Part shown: in pieces, positions 1 to 8,130 of the stretch | Layout of the letters: the number at the start of each line of letters is the position of its first letter | How positions within the stretch are numbered: the first letter of the stretch is position 1 | NCBI RefSeq assembly: GCF_014204945.1 | Contig: NZ_JACHMN010000002.1 | Location: forward strand, 2,255,001 to 2,319,000 | Length of the DNA stretch: 64,000 nucleotides | Source: Allocatelliglobosispora scoriae | GTDB lineage: Bacteria; Actinomycetota; Actinomycetes; Mycobacteriales; Micromonosporaceae | Direction: 5' to 3' | Made by a program: the position numbers and the translations under genes | Notes under the pieces: model-generated | What the model saw: only the letters and a program-made list of their open reading frames with translations | The model's database searches: none | Told to the model about the DNA's origin: nothing

Positions 1-469
1 AGAGCGCTCCGGCGCTGAGTGCCAGGAGGACGACCTTGGGTGTCACCGCACCGCGGCCCTGCGAGTGGCCGAGGCTGACCAGGCCGATCGCCGCGATCGC
101 GCAGACGGCACCGACGAGGGCGATCGGGTTGGGCCGCTCTCCCATCAGCAGGCCGCCGATGACCGGAATGAAAGCCGAGGTCACGGCCGTGATCGGTGCC
201 ACGACGGACATCGCGCCGCCGGAGAGCCCGCGGTAGAGCAGGACGATGCCGCCGAGACCGGCCACGCCTGCGGCCATGCCGTAAAGGATGTCGGTGAGGT
301 GTGGCGTACCCGGGATGATCACCAAACCGAGTGCGATTATCGGTAGGCCGAGAATCTGTGACATGACGGTCACTGTGAGTGTGCTCGACCGTTGTGTCGC
401 CTTTCCGCCACAGAAATCGGCGGCGCCCCACACCAGGGCGGAGGTCGCAGCGAGAACAATGGCGTACAC
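1..469 (-). CDS. EamA/DMT-family transporter, N-terminal part (cut by window edge)
   Basis: Reading the minus strand from a GTG at 469 gives an open frame of about 156 residues that runs off the left edge. It starts VYAIVLAATSALVWGAADF and shows the alternating hydrophobic segments of the first EamA (drug/metabolite transporter) repeat, including the segment ending GLLMGERPN that often closes it. EamA proteins are ten-helix inner-membrane exporters of small metabolites; the substrate cannot be told here. An in-frame stop lies just upstream of the GTG, so the start is well constrained. It is divergent from the XRE-cupin regulator at 508 with only 38 bp between starts, so the regulator probably controls it. 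Confidence 0.85.
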   Translation of the reverse strand, partial: MYAIVLAATSALVWGAADFCGGKATQRSSTLTVTVMSQILGLPIIALGLVIIPGTPHLTDILYGMAAGVAGLGGIVLLYRGLSGGAMSVVAPITAVTSAFIPVIGGLLMGERPNPIALVGAVCAIAAIGLVSLGHSQGRGAVTPKVVLLALSAGAL

Positions 470-507
470 ACGGAATTCGTATCACAATATTGACCGTGGG
501 GGACAGC
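470..507. promoter_or_regulatory. Short divergent promoter/operator between EamA transporter and XRE-cupin regulator
   Basis: This 38-bp gap is AT-rich relative to its surroundings and contains the perfect palindrome CAATATTG near 484-491, a plausible half-site arrangement for the adjacent regulator. The run of G at 498-502 serves as ribosome-binding site for the regulator start at 508. Operator function is inferred from position and symmetry only. Confidence 0.4.
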
Positions 508-1140
508 GTGTTAACCGACACAAAGCTCGACCGCCTCGGCACGGCCGACGAACTCAACGCGGCCGTCGCCCTGCACTGCCGCGCACTCCGGCAGTCCCGG
601 GGCTGGTCACTCGATGAACTCGCCGGTCGATCCGGCGTCAGCAAGGGCATGCTCGTGCAGATCGAGGCCGCGCGGACCAACCCCAGCGTGGGCACGCTCG
701 CCCGGGTCGCCGACGCCTTCGGCGTCACCGTCTCCCGGCTGCTCGAACCCGCGCAGGACCGCACGGTGCACCTCAGCGACGCCGAGGAGGCGCCGGTGCT
801 GTGGCGCGGTGGGCGCGGCGGCACCGCCCGCCTGCTGCGCGGGCTCAGCGAGCCCGACTTCGTGGAGCTCTGGGACTGGCGGCTCGCGCCGCACGAGGAG
901 CACGTCTCCGACGACCACCAGCCGGGTACGCGAGAGGTGCTGCACATCCTCAGCGGCGTGCTGATCGTGACGGTGGGGACGGAGGAGTACACGGTCGGCC
1001 CCGGCCAGACGATCGACTACCTCGCCGATCGGGATCACAGCTACCGCAACGACTTCGACACTCCGACCCGCTTCCTCATGCTGGTCTGCATGCCCCCGCG
1101 CGAATACGACCGCCGAGTCCGCCCACCCCTCCCCCGCTGA
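508..1140 (+). CDS. XRE-family transcriptional regulator with C-terminal cupin domain
   Basis: About 210 residues. An N-terminal helix-turn-helix (residues ~15-70, with LDELAGRSGVSKGMLVQIE and a second motif ending VGTLARVADAFGV) is followed by a cupin-2 barrel (~130-195, with the EVLHILSGVLIVTVG and PGQTIDYLADRDHSY signatures). This is the standard layout of XRE-cupin regulators that sense a small ligand and often control a divergent transporter or catabolic gene. I chose GTG at 508 because a GGGGG ribosome site sits five bases upstream; GTG 496 is in frame too. Codon 2 is TTA, rare in high-GC actinobacteria. Likely autoregulated and controlling the EamA gene. Confidence 0.88.
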   Translation: MLTDTKLDRLGTADELNAAVALHCRALRQSRGWSLDELAGRSGVSKGMLVQIEAARTNPSVGTLARVADAFGVTVSRLLEPAQDRTVHLSDAEEAPVLWRGGRGGTARLLRGLSEPDFVELWDWRLAPHEEHVSDDHQPGTREVLHILSGVLIVTVGTEEYTVGPGQTIDYLADRDHSYRNDFDTPTRFLMLVCMPPREYDRRVRPPLPR

Positions 1141-1165
1141 CCCGGCCGCCTCGCGTAGCCACCAA

Positions 1166-1198
1166 GATCGCCGCAACTCTTCAAGAGTTGCGGCGATC
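1166..1198. terminator. Perfect 16-bp palindrome between convergent genes (likely bidirectional terminator)
   Basis: A perfect inverted repeat (16-bp arms, 1-nt centre) lies between the stops of the regulator (1140) and the MFS gene (1204). The outer bases read GATCGCCG. The inner 17-bp core CAACTCTTCAAGAGTTG recurs exactly at 54876-54892 between another convergent pair. There is no clear T-tract. Confidence 0.6.
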
Positions 1199-1203
1199 GT
1201 GGG

Positions 1204-2403
1204 TTACAGGCTGGGGATCGCGGGTTCGAGGACCGGCTCGGGCTTGCTGCGGGAGACCTTGTCAGCGGGCTTCAGCGCCTTCGCGGAGAGCGCGACGATC
1301 AGCACCAGCACCGTGACCACGCCGAACGAGACCGTCAGCGAGCTGACGTTGGCGATGCCGCCGACGATCCCCGGTGCGGCGAGCCCGGCGCCGTAGGCGA
1401 CCGTCGCCACCCCGGCGATCGCGTTGGTGCTGGAGACACTGTCGGTCGTCGAATGCCCTGCGGCGGAGAACGCCAGCGGCACCACGGTGGCGATGCCGAC
1501 GCCGATCAGCACGAATCCGGCCATCGCCACGACCGGAGTCCAGGAGACGACGACGAGGACACCGCCGACGGTCCCGACCGCACCGGCGACCTGGGTGGTG
1601 CGGACCGCTCCGAACCGGCGGACCACGGCATCGCCGACGAACCGGGCGATCGTCATGGCACCGGCGAAGAAAGCGTAGGCGAGCGCACCCGCCCCCTCCC
1701 CCGCATCAAGCACCTGCACGAGGTAGAGCGCGCTCCAGTCGGCCGAGGACGCCTCGGCGAAGACCGCGGCGAACCCGACGAGGCCGATGATGAGCACCGG
1801 GCCTCTCGGCAGCGAGAAAGCGGGGCCGGACTTCTCACCGACCGGCACCTTCCGCCCGGCCGGCAGGAAGCTGCCCGCGGTCACACCGACGATGATGAGG
1901 AAGACCGCGACCGCGGTGAAATGCAGGCGGGCGTCGATCGCCCGGTGCGCCAGCAGCGCGCCGAGCCCGCCGGCGAGGAAGCCGCCGACACTCCAACCAC
2001 CGTGCAGGCTCGACATGATCGGCCGCCCGAGGAGTCCCTCCACCGCGACGCCTTCGGCGTTCATCGCCATGTCGGCGGTACCCGCGCAGGCACCGGCGAA
2101 CAGCATCATGACGGACAGGACGACGAGGTTCGGCGCGAACGCGGGCAGGGCGAGTGTGGCGCACCAGGCCGAGATGAGCACCTGGGTGGCGAGCCGGCCG
2201 CCCATCAGCTGCACGAGTTTCGCGGAGAACTGCATCGCGCAGAGAGCACCGATCGCGGGCATGACGAGTGCGAAACCGAGCTGCCCCGATGTCACCCCGA
2301 CATGGTCGGCGATCCACGGCAGTCGGGAGGCGAAGCTGCCCGTCACCGATCCATGGACGGCAAAAATGATCAGGACCGCCCACCGAGCACGGTTAGGGTT
2401 CAC
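1204..2403 (-). CDS. MFS transporter (YbjJ-like sugar/drug exporter family)
   Basis: A 399-residue protein with about twelve hydrophobic segments in two halves, as expected for a Major Facilitator. It begins MNPNRARWAVLIIFAVHGS and has the helix-5 type sequence MSSLHGGWSVGGFLAGGLGA seen in YbjJ/fucose-permease-like exporters, plus conserved polar turns such as GDAVVRRFGAVRT after helix 8. The charged C-terminal tail is cytoplasmic. It lies alone between the convergent palindrome at 1166 and clpX, which is also minus strand but separated from it by 110 bp. A possible LacI-type half palindrome lies upstream at 2439. The substrate is unknown. Confidence 0.85.
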   Translation of the reverse strand: MNPNRARWAVLIIFAVHGSVTGSFASRLPWIADHVGVTSGQLGFALVMPAIGALCAMQFSAKLVQLMGGRLATQVLISAWCATLALPAFAPNLVVLSVMMLFAGACAGTADMAMNAEGVAVEGLLGRPIMSSLHGGWSVGGFLAGGLGALLAHRAIDARLHFTAVAVFLIIVGVTAGSFLPAGRKVPVGEKSGPAFSLPRGPVLIIGLVGFAAVFAEASSADWSALYLVQVLDAGEGAGALAYAFFAGAMTIARFVGDAVVRRFGAVRTTQVAGAVGTVGGVLVVVSWTPVVAMAGFVLIGVGIATVVPLAFSAAGHSTTDSVSSTNAIAGVATVAYGAGLAAPGIVGGIANVSSLTVSFGVVTVLVLIVALSAKALKPADKVSRSKPEPVLEPAIPSL

Positions 2404-2438
2404 GCCAGCCTCCAGGGGTACCTGCGCCTTCCGTTGAG

Positions 2439-2448
2439 AGAGCGCTCT
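2439..2448. promoter_or_regulatory. Possible LacI-type operator upstream of the MFS gene
   Basis: AGAGCGCTCT, a perfect 10-bp palindrome with the AGCGCT core typical of LacI/GalR operators, lies 36-45 bp upstream of the MFS start. It is short, so chance occurrence is quite possible. Confidence 0.3.
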
Positions 2449-2513
2449 ATAGGACCCTAGCTCCTGGCGGATCTTCTACGTCAGGGGCCGGAAGGTGGGC
2501 TGGCCGACTCGGG

Positions 2514-3815
2514 TCAGGCGGAGCGTTCTTCGCGGTGGCGGGCCGAACGGCGACCGCCGGCTTGAAAGTCGCGGGGAACGATCGTCGGGTAGACCTTCTC
2601 CAGCACCGTCGCCCGTGTGATCAGCACTCGCTCGGCGGTGGGGTCGCTGGGAACCTCATACATCACGGAGAGGAGGACCTCTTCCATGATCGCGCGAAGA
2701 CCCCGGGCGCCCGTGCCGCGGAGCATCGCCTGATCGGCGATGGCTTCGAGAGCGGGCTGCTCGAACTCGAGCACGACGTTGTCGAGCTCGAAGAGGCGCT
2801 GGTATTGCTTGATGAGCGCGTTGCGGGGCTCGGCGAGGATGCGCACCAGCGCCGACCGGTCCAGGCTGCGGACGCTGGTCAGCACGGGCAACCGGCCGAT
2901 GAACTCGGGGATCATGCCGAACTTGAGCAGGTCCTCCGGCATCACCTGGGCGAGGACGTCGTCGTTGACCCGCTCGTTGATCGCCCGCAGGTGAGAGCCG
3001 AAGCCCAGCCCGCCGCGCCCGATCCGGGTCTCGATGATGTCTTCCAGCCCGGCGAACGCTCCGCCGACGATGAAGAGGATGTTGGTCGTGTCGATCGACA
3101 CGAACTCCTGATTGGGGTGCTTGCGACCGCCCTGCGGCGGAACGTTGGCGACCGTGCCCTCAAGGATCTTCAGCAGGGCCTGCTGGACACCCTCCCCGGA
3201 GACATCACGGGTGATCGAGGGGCTGTCGGACTTGCGGGAGATCTTGTCGATCTCGTCGATGTAGACGATGCCGGTCTCGGCGCGCTTGATGTCCCAGTCG
3301 GCGGCCTGGATCAGCTTGAGGAGGATGTTCTCCACATCCTCGCCCACATAGCCCGCCTCGGTCAGCGCCGTGGCGTCCGCGATGGCGAACGGGACGTTGA
3401 GCATCCGGGCCAGGGTCTGCGCCAGGTGGGTCTTGCCGCAGCCGGTCGGACCGATCATCAGGATGTTGGACTTCGCGAGCTCCACGGGCTCACCCTCGCG
3501 GGTGCGGCCGGGGCCGGTCTCGGCCTGGATGCGCTTGTAGTGGTTGTAGACCGCCACCGCGAGCGCCTTCTTGGCCTGGTCCTGACCGATCACATATTGG
3601 TCGAGGAACTGGCAGATCTCCACCGGCTTGGGGAGCTCCTCGAAGCGGACCTCGCCGCCCTCGGCGAGCTCTTCCTCGATGATCTCGTTGCAGAGATCTA
3701 TGCACTCATCGCAGATATAGACCCCTGGTCCCGCGATGAGCTTCTTGACCTGCCGCTGCGACTTGCCGCAGAACGAGCACTTGAGCAGGTCGCCGCCGTC
3801 GCCGATCCGTGCCAC
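2514..3815 (-). CDS. clpX: ATP-dependent Clp protease ATP-binding subunit ClpX
   Basis: 433 residues, normal for ClpX. The N-terminal zinc-binding domain has cysteines at 13, 16, 35 and 38 (CSFC and CDEC). The AAA+ module follows with Walker A GPTGCGKT at 122-129, Walker B IVYIDEID at ~183-190, and the pore-loop region GYVGED near 155-160. ClpX is the hexameric unfoldase that selects substrates and feeds them to ClpP. The GTG start is fixed by GGGGGAG six bases upstream and by alignment of the zinc domain. It is last in the minus-strand series tig-clpP1-clpP2-clpX but is separated from clpP2 by 210 bp with a hairpin, so it probably also has its own promoter. Confidence 0.98.
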   Translation of the reverse strand: MARIGDGGDLLKCSFCGKSQRQVKKLIAGPGVYICDECIDLCNEIIEEELAEGGEVRFEELPKPVEICQFLDQYVIGQDQAKKALAVAVYNHYKRIQAETGPGRTREGEPVELAKSNILMIGPTGCGKTHLAQTLARMLNVPFAIADATALTEAGYVGEDVENILLKLIQAADWDIKRAETGIVYIDEIDKISRKSDSPSITRDVSGEGVQQALLKILEGTVANVPPQGGRKHPNQEFVSIDTTNILFIVGGAFAGLEDIIETRIGRGGLGFGSHLRAINERVNDDVLAQVMPEDLLKFGMIPEFIGRLPVLTSVRSLDRSALVRILAEPRNALIKQYQRLFELDNVVLEFEQPALEAIADQAMLRGTGARGLRAIMEEVLLSVMYEVPSDPTAERVLITRATVLEKVYPTIVPRDFQAGGRRSARHREERSA

Positions 3816-3961
3816 CTACGACTCCCCCTGCCTAGCAGCGGACAAACAGTGCCGCCCTGACGTTACCTGGTCTTGCCGTGACACGCCCGCTCTGACTTCA
3901 TCGGGGCGTGTCGCCCCTCCTCCATCATCACAGCCGGGTCTGACATCCCCCGCGCCGGGGC

Positions 3962-3989
3962 GGTGCCGGGCGGAAACCCGCCCGGCACC
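3962..3989 (-). terminator. Hairpin between clpP2 and clpX
   Basis: A 12-bp perfect GC stem with an AAAC loop lies about 40 bp downstream of the clpP2 stop on the minus strand. It has no T-run, so it may attenuate rather than fully stop transcription into clpX. A smaller GGGGC/GCCCC hairpin follows near 3903-3917 in the clpX leader. Confidence 0.55.
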
Positions 3990-4025
3990 CCGGCAGTCTG
4001 ACACGCTCCGTCGAACCCTCGCGGG

Positions 4026-4673
4026 CTATTTGACGGCGGTGAGCGCGGTCTTCTTGCGGCTCACCAGAACGGTGTCGACCAAACCATAGTCCTTGGCCTC
4101 CTGGGCCGTGAGGATTTTATCACGGTCGATGTCCTTGCGGACCTGCTCAATGGGGCGACCGGAGTGGTGCGAGAGCATCGTCTCCAGGTTGGTCCGCATC
4201 CGCATGATCTCGCGCGCCTGGATCTCGATGTCGGAACCCTGGCCGTAGCCGCCCTCGGTCGCCGGCTGGTGGATGATGATCCGCGAGTTCGGCAGGGCCA
4301 TCCGCTTGCCCGGCGTGCCGGCGGCGAGCAGGACCGCGGCGGCGCTGGCCGCCTGGCCCATGCAGACCGTCTGGATGTCGGGGCGAACGTACTGCATCGT
4401 GTCGTAGATCGCCGTCAGGGCCGTGAAGCTGCCGCCGGGCGAGTTGATGTACATGATGATGTCGCGCTCGGGGTCGGTCGACTCCAGGACCAGCAGCTGG
4501 GCCATGATGTCGTTGGCCGAGGCGTCGTCGACCTGCACACCCAGGAAGATGATCCGGTCCTCGAACATCTTGTTGTACGGGTTGGATTCCTTGATCCCGT
4601 ACGACGTCTTCTCGACAAAGGAGGGGATGATGTAGCGGTTGTGCACCGGTTCGAAGCCATTCATGGTCGTCAT
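4026..4673 (-). CDS. clpP2: ATP-dependent Clp protease proteolytic subunit ClpP2
   Basis: 215 residues with the complete ClpP serine-protease triad: Ser110 in MGQAASAAA, His135 in RIIIHQPA, and Asp about 185 in DIDRDKIL. The handle region GGYGQGSDIEIQAREIMRMR is present. In actinobacteria ClpP1 and ClpP2 are both needed and assemble as a mixed tetradecamer, with ClpX or ClpC1 docking on ClpP2. Its start lies only 5 bp after the clpP1 stop, so the two are translationally coupled in one operon. The start is ATG 4673 (MTTMNGFEP); the second Met, three codons later, is also possible. Confidence 0.97.
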   Translation of the reverse strand: MTTMNGFEPVHNRYIIPSFVEKTSYGIKESNPYNKMFEDRIIFLGVQVDDASANDIMAQLLVLESTDPERDIIMYINSPGGSFTALTAIYDTMQYVRPDIQTVCMGQAASAAAVLLAAGTPGKRMALPNSRIIIHQPATEGGYGQGSDIEIQAREIMRMRTNLETMLSHHSGRPIEQVRKDIDRDKILTAQEAKDYGLVDTVLVSRKKTALTAVK

Positions 4674-4678
4674 CTCCC

Positions 4679-5293
4679 TCAGTCCTCGCTCGGCGTCGGC
4701 GAACCGCCGGTAATCACGCGGTCGATGAAGCCGTACTGCTGGCCCTCCTCGGCGGTGAACCAGCGGTCGCGGTCACCATCCTCCTCGATCTGCGCCACCG
4801 TCTGACCGGTGTGCTTGGCGATGAGGTCGATCATGAGCTTCTTGGTGTGGATCATCTGCTGCGCCTGGATCGCGATGTCGGCCGCGGTGCCACCGATGCC
4901 ACCGGACGCCTGGTGCATCATGATCCGCGCGTGCTGCAGCGCGTAGCGCTTGCCCTTCGCACCGGCGCAGAGCAGCATCTGACCCATCGACGCCGCCATG
5001 CCCAGGGCAATGGTGGAGACATCGTTGGTCACATACTGCATCGTGTCGTAGATCGCCATGCCGTCGTAGACGGAACCACCCGGCGAGTTGATGTAGAGAG
5101 TGATGTCGCGCTCGGAGTCTTCGGCTGCCAGCAGGAGCAACTGGGCGCAGATGCGGTTCGCGACCTGCGTGTTGACCTCGCTGCCGAGGAAGATGATCCG
5201 GTCCTTGAGCAGCCGGTTGTAGACGCTGTCGTCTAGACCGATGCCGATCTGATCGGAGCCCCGCAGTTGCGGTGGGAGATGCAGCTCGCTCAT
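4679..5293 (-). CDS. clpP1: ATP-dependent Clp protease proteolytic subunit ClpP1
   Basis: 204 residues starting MSELHLPPQLRG at ATG 5293. A longer upstream reading frame exists but has arginine-rich, non-conserved content, so I rejected it. Catalytic Ser102 (GMAASMGQ), His127 (RIMMHQASG) and Asp about 176 (DRDRWF) are all present. It forms the mixed ClpP1P2 peptidase with the next gene. The 233-bp leader to tig carries a ClgR-type motif (5430-5443), and a hairpin follows tig, so clpP1-clpP2 should form a separately regulated, stress-inducible unit. Confidence 0.97.
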   Translation of the reverse strand: MSELHLPPQLRGSDQIGIGLDDSVYNRLLKDRIIFLGSEVNTQVANRICAQLLLLAAEDSERDITLYINSPGGSVYDGMAIYDTMQYVTNDVSTIALGMAASMGQMLLCAGAKGKRYALQHARIMMHQASGGIGGTAADIAIQAQQMIHTKKLMIDLIAKHTGQTVAQIEEDGDRDRWFTAEEGQQYGFIDRVITGGSPTPSED

Positions 5294-5429
5294 GCCAACC
5301 CTTCTTTGCGACCGTGCCGCCGGATCACCGGGTCTGTCCCGACGCCTCCGACGTGACCACATCCTGGAAGTCGAACCTATTGCCGACCCTAACCGGTCCC
5401 ACCGACGAGAGCTTCCCACCGGAGGGCGT

Positions 5430-5443
5430 GTTCGCTGTGAGCG
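5430..5443. promoter_or_regulatory. ClgR-type box upstream of clpP1
   Basis: The sequence GTTCGC-N5-GCG occurs exactly once in the clpP1 leader, about 137 bp upstream of the start. This matches the motif described for ClgR, the activator of clp genes in Streptomyces. The match is read directly; control by ClgR is inferred from known regulon logic. No clgR gene is in this window. Confidence 0.55.
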
Positions 5444-5485
5444 CACGCTGCCCGGCGTACCCCCCGCTGGGGTTGAACATGGCGC

Positions 5486-5511
5486 GGGCCGCGCGTCTGC
5501 ACGCGCGGCCC
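5486..5511 (-). terminator. Terminator hairpin after tig
   Basis: An 11-bp perfect GC stem with a CTGC loop starts 15 bp past the tig stop on the minus strand. It lacks a T-tract, as is common in actinobacteria. It separates tig from clpP1P2 transcription. Confidence 0.65.
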
Positions 5512-5526
5512 GGCCCGAGTCACAGC

Positions 5527-6873
5527 TCAGTGGTTGTGACCGGTGTGGTCTTCCTCGTCGCCGCGCAGATCGTCGAGGGTCAGGACGTTGCCGTCGGTGT
5601 CCTTCATGATCACGCGCTCCATGACCATCGCCAGCGCCTTGCCCCGGCGGACATCGCCGAAGAGAGCGCCCGCGTTGCCGGTCTGGACGAGCTGGTCGTA
5701 ATACTGCTGCGGCGGCATGCCCGCCCGCTGGGCGCGGTGCACGACCTCGTGGCCGAACTCGTCGTCGGAGACCTGGACATCCTCGGCGTCGGCGAGCGCG
5801 TCGAGCACGAGCTGGATCCGCACGCCCTCGGAAGCGGCCTCGGTCAGCTCGGCGTCGATCTGCTCCTCGGTCTTCTCCTCGGCGGCGAGGTACTCCGTCA
5901 GCGAGGCGCCGATGCGCTCCAGCTCCTGGGCCATCGACTGCTTGCGGTGCTCGACCTCCTCGGCGACGACACCCTCCGGCGCCGGCACGGCGGCCGCGGC
6001 GACGATCTCCTTGAGTGCTTTGTCGCGGGCGGCGTAGAGCTGCTCGACCTTCTTGATCCGGGTGAGCCGGTCCTTGAGGTCGTTGCGCAGCTCCTCGAGC
6101 GTGTCGAACTCGCTCGCGAGGCCCGCGAACTCGTCGTCCAGCTCCGGCAGCTGCTTCTCCTTGACGGCGCGCACCGTGACGGCGACATCGGCGTCCTTGC
6201 CCGCGAACTCGCCGCCGACGAGCTGCGTCTGGAAGGTCGTCGACTCCTCGGCGCTCAGGCCGACGATCGCCTCGTCCAAGCCCTGCAGGAGCTGGCCCGA
6301 ACCGACCTCGTGCGAGATGTTGCTGGCCTGGCCGCCCTCGACGTCGGTGCCGTCGACCGTGGCGTTCAGGTCGATCTGCACGTAGTCGCCGGTCTCCACG
6401 GCGCGCTCGACGCCCTTGAGCGTCGCGAAGCGCTGGCGCAGGTTGTTGAGCTGCTCATCGATCTCGTTCTCGCCGAGCGCGATCGGGTCGACCTCGACGG
6501 AGATCGCCGACAGCTCCGGAAGGACGATCTCCGGACGGACGTCGACCTCGGCGGTGAACCGCAGCGGCTGGCCGTCGGCGAACTCCGTGATGTCGACGGT
6601 CGGGCGGCCGAGCAGCTTCACGTCGTGCTCGCGCACGGCCTCGAGAATCTGCGCCGGGATCGCCTCCTCGACGGCCTCCTGCAGCACGGTGCCCCGGCCG
6701 ACACGCTGGTCGATCACCTGGGACGGGATCTTGCCCTTGCGGAAACCGGGGATGTTCACCTGGTTGGCGATCTCCCGGTACGCCTTCTTGAGGCTGGGCT
6801 CCAGCTCTTCGAACGGCACCTCGATGGCGAGCCGCACGCGGGTCGGGCTCAGAGTCTCGACGGTGCTCTTCAC
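5527..6873 (-). CDS. tig: Trigger factor, ribosome-associated chaperone/peptidyl-prolyl isomerase
   Basis: 448 residues from GTG 6873 (VKSTVETLSPTRVRLAIEV), with AAGGAG a few bases upstream. The N-terminal ribosome-binding domain holds the signature NIPGFRKGKIP near residues 41-51. The FKBP-like PPIase domain (~160-245) contains VQIDLNATVDG and a VGSGQLLQGLDEAIVG segment. The long helical C-terminal arms follow, and the end is acidic and histidine-rich (GDEEDHTGHNH). Trigger factor meets nascent chains at the exit tunnel. It is upstream of clpP1-clpP2-clpX in the classic order, linking folding and degradation of new proteins. Confidence 0.97.
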   Translation of the reverse strand: MKSTVETLSPTRVRLAIEVPFEELEPSLKKAYREIANQVNIPGFRKGKIPSQVIDQRVGRGTVLQEAVEEAIPAQILEAVREHDVKLLGRPTVDITEFADGQPLRFTAEVDVRPEIVLPELSAISVEVDPIALGENEIDEQLNNLRQRFATLKGVERAVETGDYVQIDLNATVDGTDVEGGQASNISHEVGSGQLLQGLDEAIVGLSAEESTTFQTQLVGGEFAGKDADVAVTVRAVKEKQLPELDDEFAGLASEFDTLEELRNDLKDRLTRIKKVEQLYAARDKALKEIVAAAAVPAPEGVVAEEVEHRKQSMAQELERIGASLTEYLAAEEKTEEQIDAELTEAASEGVRIQLVLDALADAEDVQVSDDEFGHEVVHRAQRAGMPPQQYYDQLVQTGNAGALFGDVRRGKALAMVMERVIMKDTDGNVLTLDDLRGDEEDHTGHNH

Positions 6874-7144
6874 AGGCGTACTCCTTGACGATCTTGCGGG
6901 TCGAGTGGTTGGGCGCACGAAAGGGCCCGGTCGAGTGTAGGCGAATACATGACCGGTATCTCCCATCGGGGAGGGCCATCGCCGGAGATGTCACAGGGTG
7001 ATCTCTGCCGCAGCGCTCAATCGCGCGCTCTTTCGGCCGTCACACCCGGTAGAGCCACGCCGATCTGACCGATACGAAGCCCTACCGGGGCAATCGCCAT
7101 TCTCCTCGGGCGATGCCCGGGACGGCCTGAAATGCGAAGAATTG

Positions 7145-7218
7145 TCGGGGTGGCCGGATTTGAACCGACGGCCTTCCGCTCCCAAAGCGGACGCGCTACC
7201 AAACTGCGCCACACCCCG
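7145..7218 (-). tRNA. tRNA-Pro (anticodon TGG)
   Basis: On the minus strand the sequence starts CGGGGTGTGGCGCAG and ends in a T-arm with GGTTCAAATCC, a matching CCACCCCG acceptor arm and discriminator A. The anticodon loop in CCGCTTTGGGAGCGG gives TGG. CCA is not encoded. It lies 271 bp upstream of the tig start. Confidence 0.95.
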
Positions 7219-7379
7219 CAACTAACCGCGCTAGCGTAGCCGAACCGTACCCGTCACCCACCGTCGCGGTCCAGGTGATTTCAGTCGGCGGGTACGCGTG
7301 GCGCGGCACCCGGTAACCCGGAGGCGCGATCGACGGGGAACCCGCTAAGCTAGGAGCCGCGCCGGGAAGCCGGCGGCAC

Positions 7380-7453
7380 GCGGGCGTAGCTCAATGGTAG
7401 AGCTTCAGTCTTCCAAACTGACTACGCGAGTTCGATTCTCGTCGCCCGCTCCA
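7380..7453 (+). tRNA. tRNA-Gly (anticodon TCC)
   Basis: The acceptor pair GCGGGCG/CGCCCGC, D-arm AGCTCAATGGTAGAGC, anticodon stem-loop CAGTCTTCCAAACTG (anticodon TCC) and T-arm GAGTTCGATTCTC are all intact. CCA is encoded at the 3' end (7451-7453), unlike in the neighbouring tRNA-Pro. Confidence 0.95.
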
Positions 7454-7459
7454 CATCGG

Positions 7460-7496
7460 CAATGCCCCGGCCCGGATGGGTCGGGGCATTGCGTTT
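7460..7496 (+). terminator. Terminator of tRNA-Gly
   Basis: A 10-bp stem (CAATGCCCCG/CGGGGCATTG) begins seven bases after the tRNA and is followed by CGTTTCC. It also lies just downstream of the minus-strand gene at 7504 and may serve both. Confidence 0.8.
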
Positions 7497-7503
7497 CCTG
7501 CCG

Positions 7504-7809
7504 TCAGCTCGCCTCGATCGCAAGGTCATCGATGCCGAGCTTGCGCGCGATCGCCGAGATGGCGGGCACGACGAACGCCAGCTGGCGGTCCACGGACGCG
7601 AAGCGCTGATCCATCCCGGTGAAGCGCTCGTCCATCTTGTCGAAGCGCTGATCCACCTTGTCGAACCGCTCACTCATCTCGGCGCGCAGTTCTTCCAGGT
7701 CAGCCCGCAGGACGCGCTGGCCGCCCGAGAGATCACCGATGGCATTCGTCAGGTGGTCCAGCCGCCCTTCGATGTTCTCCAGGCGCTGAGCGGGCACTGT
7801 CACAAACAC
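7504..7809 (-). CDS. Small coiled-coil protein with repeated RF-x-x-M/V-D heptads, function unknown
   Basis: About 101 residues from GTG 7809, with GGGGAGGAG four bases upstream. After an N-terminal helix (QRLENIEGRLDHLTNAIGDL) come four back-to-back seven-residue units of the type (D/E)-x-R-F-x-x-(V/M), as in ERFDKVDQRFDKMDERF. It ends in a hydrophobic helix with VVPAISAIARKLG. This suggests a long parallel coiled coil with a possible C-terminal membrane or lipid contact. Similar heptads occur in many small uncharacterised bacterial and phage proteins. It stands alone next to tRNA-Gly. No function is assigned. Confidence 0.6.
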   Translation of the reverse strand: MFVTVPAQRLENIEGRLDHLTNAIGDLSGGQRVLRADLEELRAEMSERFDKVDQRFDKMDERFTGMDQRFASVDRQLAFVVPAISAIARKLGIDDLAIEAS

Positions 7810-8130
7810 GAGTCTCCTCCCCGTTGGTTGCAGGCGCAAAGCCGCACACACCATATAACCAATACCACTACTAGTAAACCCTGTAGGGATAACTCGTTAG
7901 TTCTTGATCATGATGGACCCACTTTTGGATATTGCAGCAAAAGTTAAGGCCATATCGCTGAAACATCTGGACACACAAAACGAAGGATCGTAGGGTGTGG
8001 ATCGCCAGGCATCGGCGTGCCAGGCCAGCTTCAGGACCCAAGACAACGTTGTCCGCCCGCTGACCAGGTACGCCGTAGAGCGGTGTGCTGCCAGTCGACG
8101 GCACGTTGCCCCGCTCTCACTGGAGGAAAA
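7810..8130. other. AT-richer intergenic region and promoter of the secreted protein at 8131
   Basis: These 321 bases are clearly lower in GC than the flanks, notably 7845-7990. A small CCCT-GT-AGGG hairpin is near 7878. TAGGGT at 7991-7996 is a possible -10 element, and GGAGGAAAA at 8122-8130 is the ribosome site of the next gene. A minus-strand frame of 77 codons here has no start context or recognisable content, and I do not call it. Confidence 0.5.

Noticed and set aside
5272-6888. 538-codon plus-strand frame across tig
   Set aside because: Antisense shadow of trigger factor; low-complexity Leu/Asp/Arg content.
7871-8104. 77-codon minus-strand frame in the intergenic region
   Set aside because: No ribosome site or recognisable content, and it overlaps the probable promoter of the gene at 8131.
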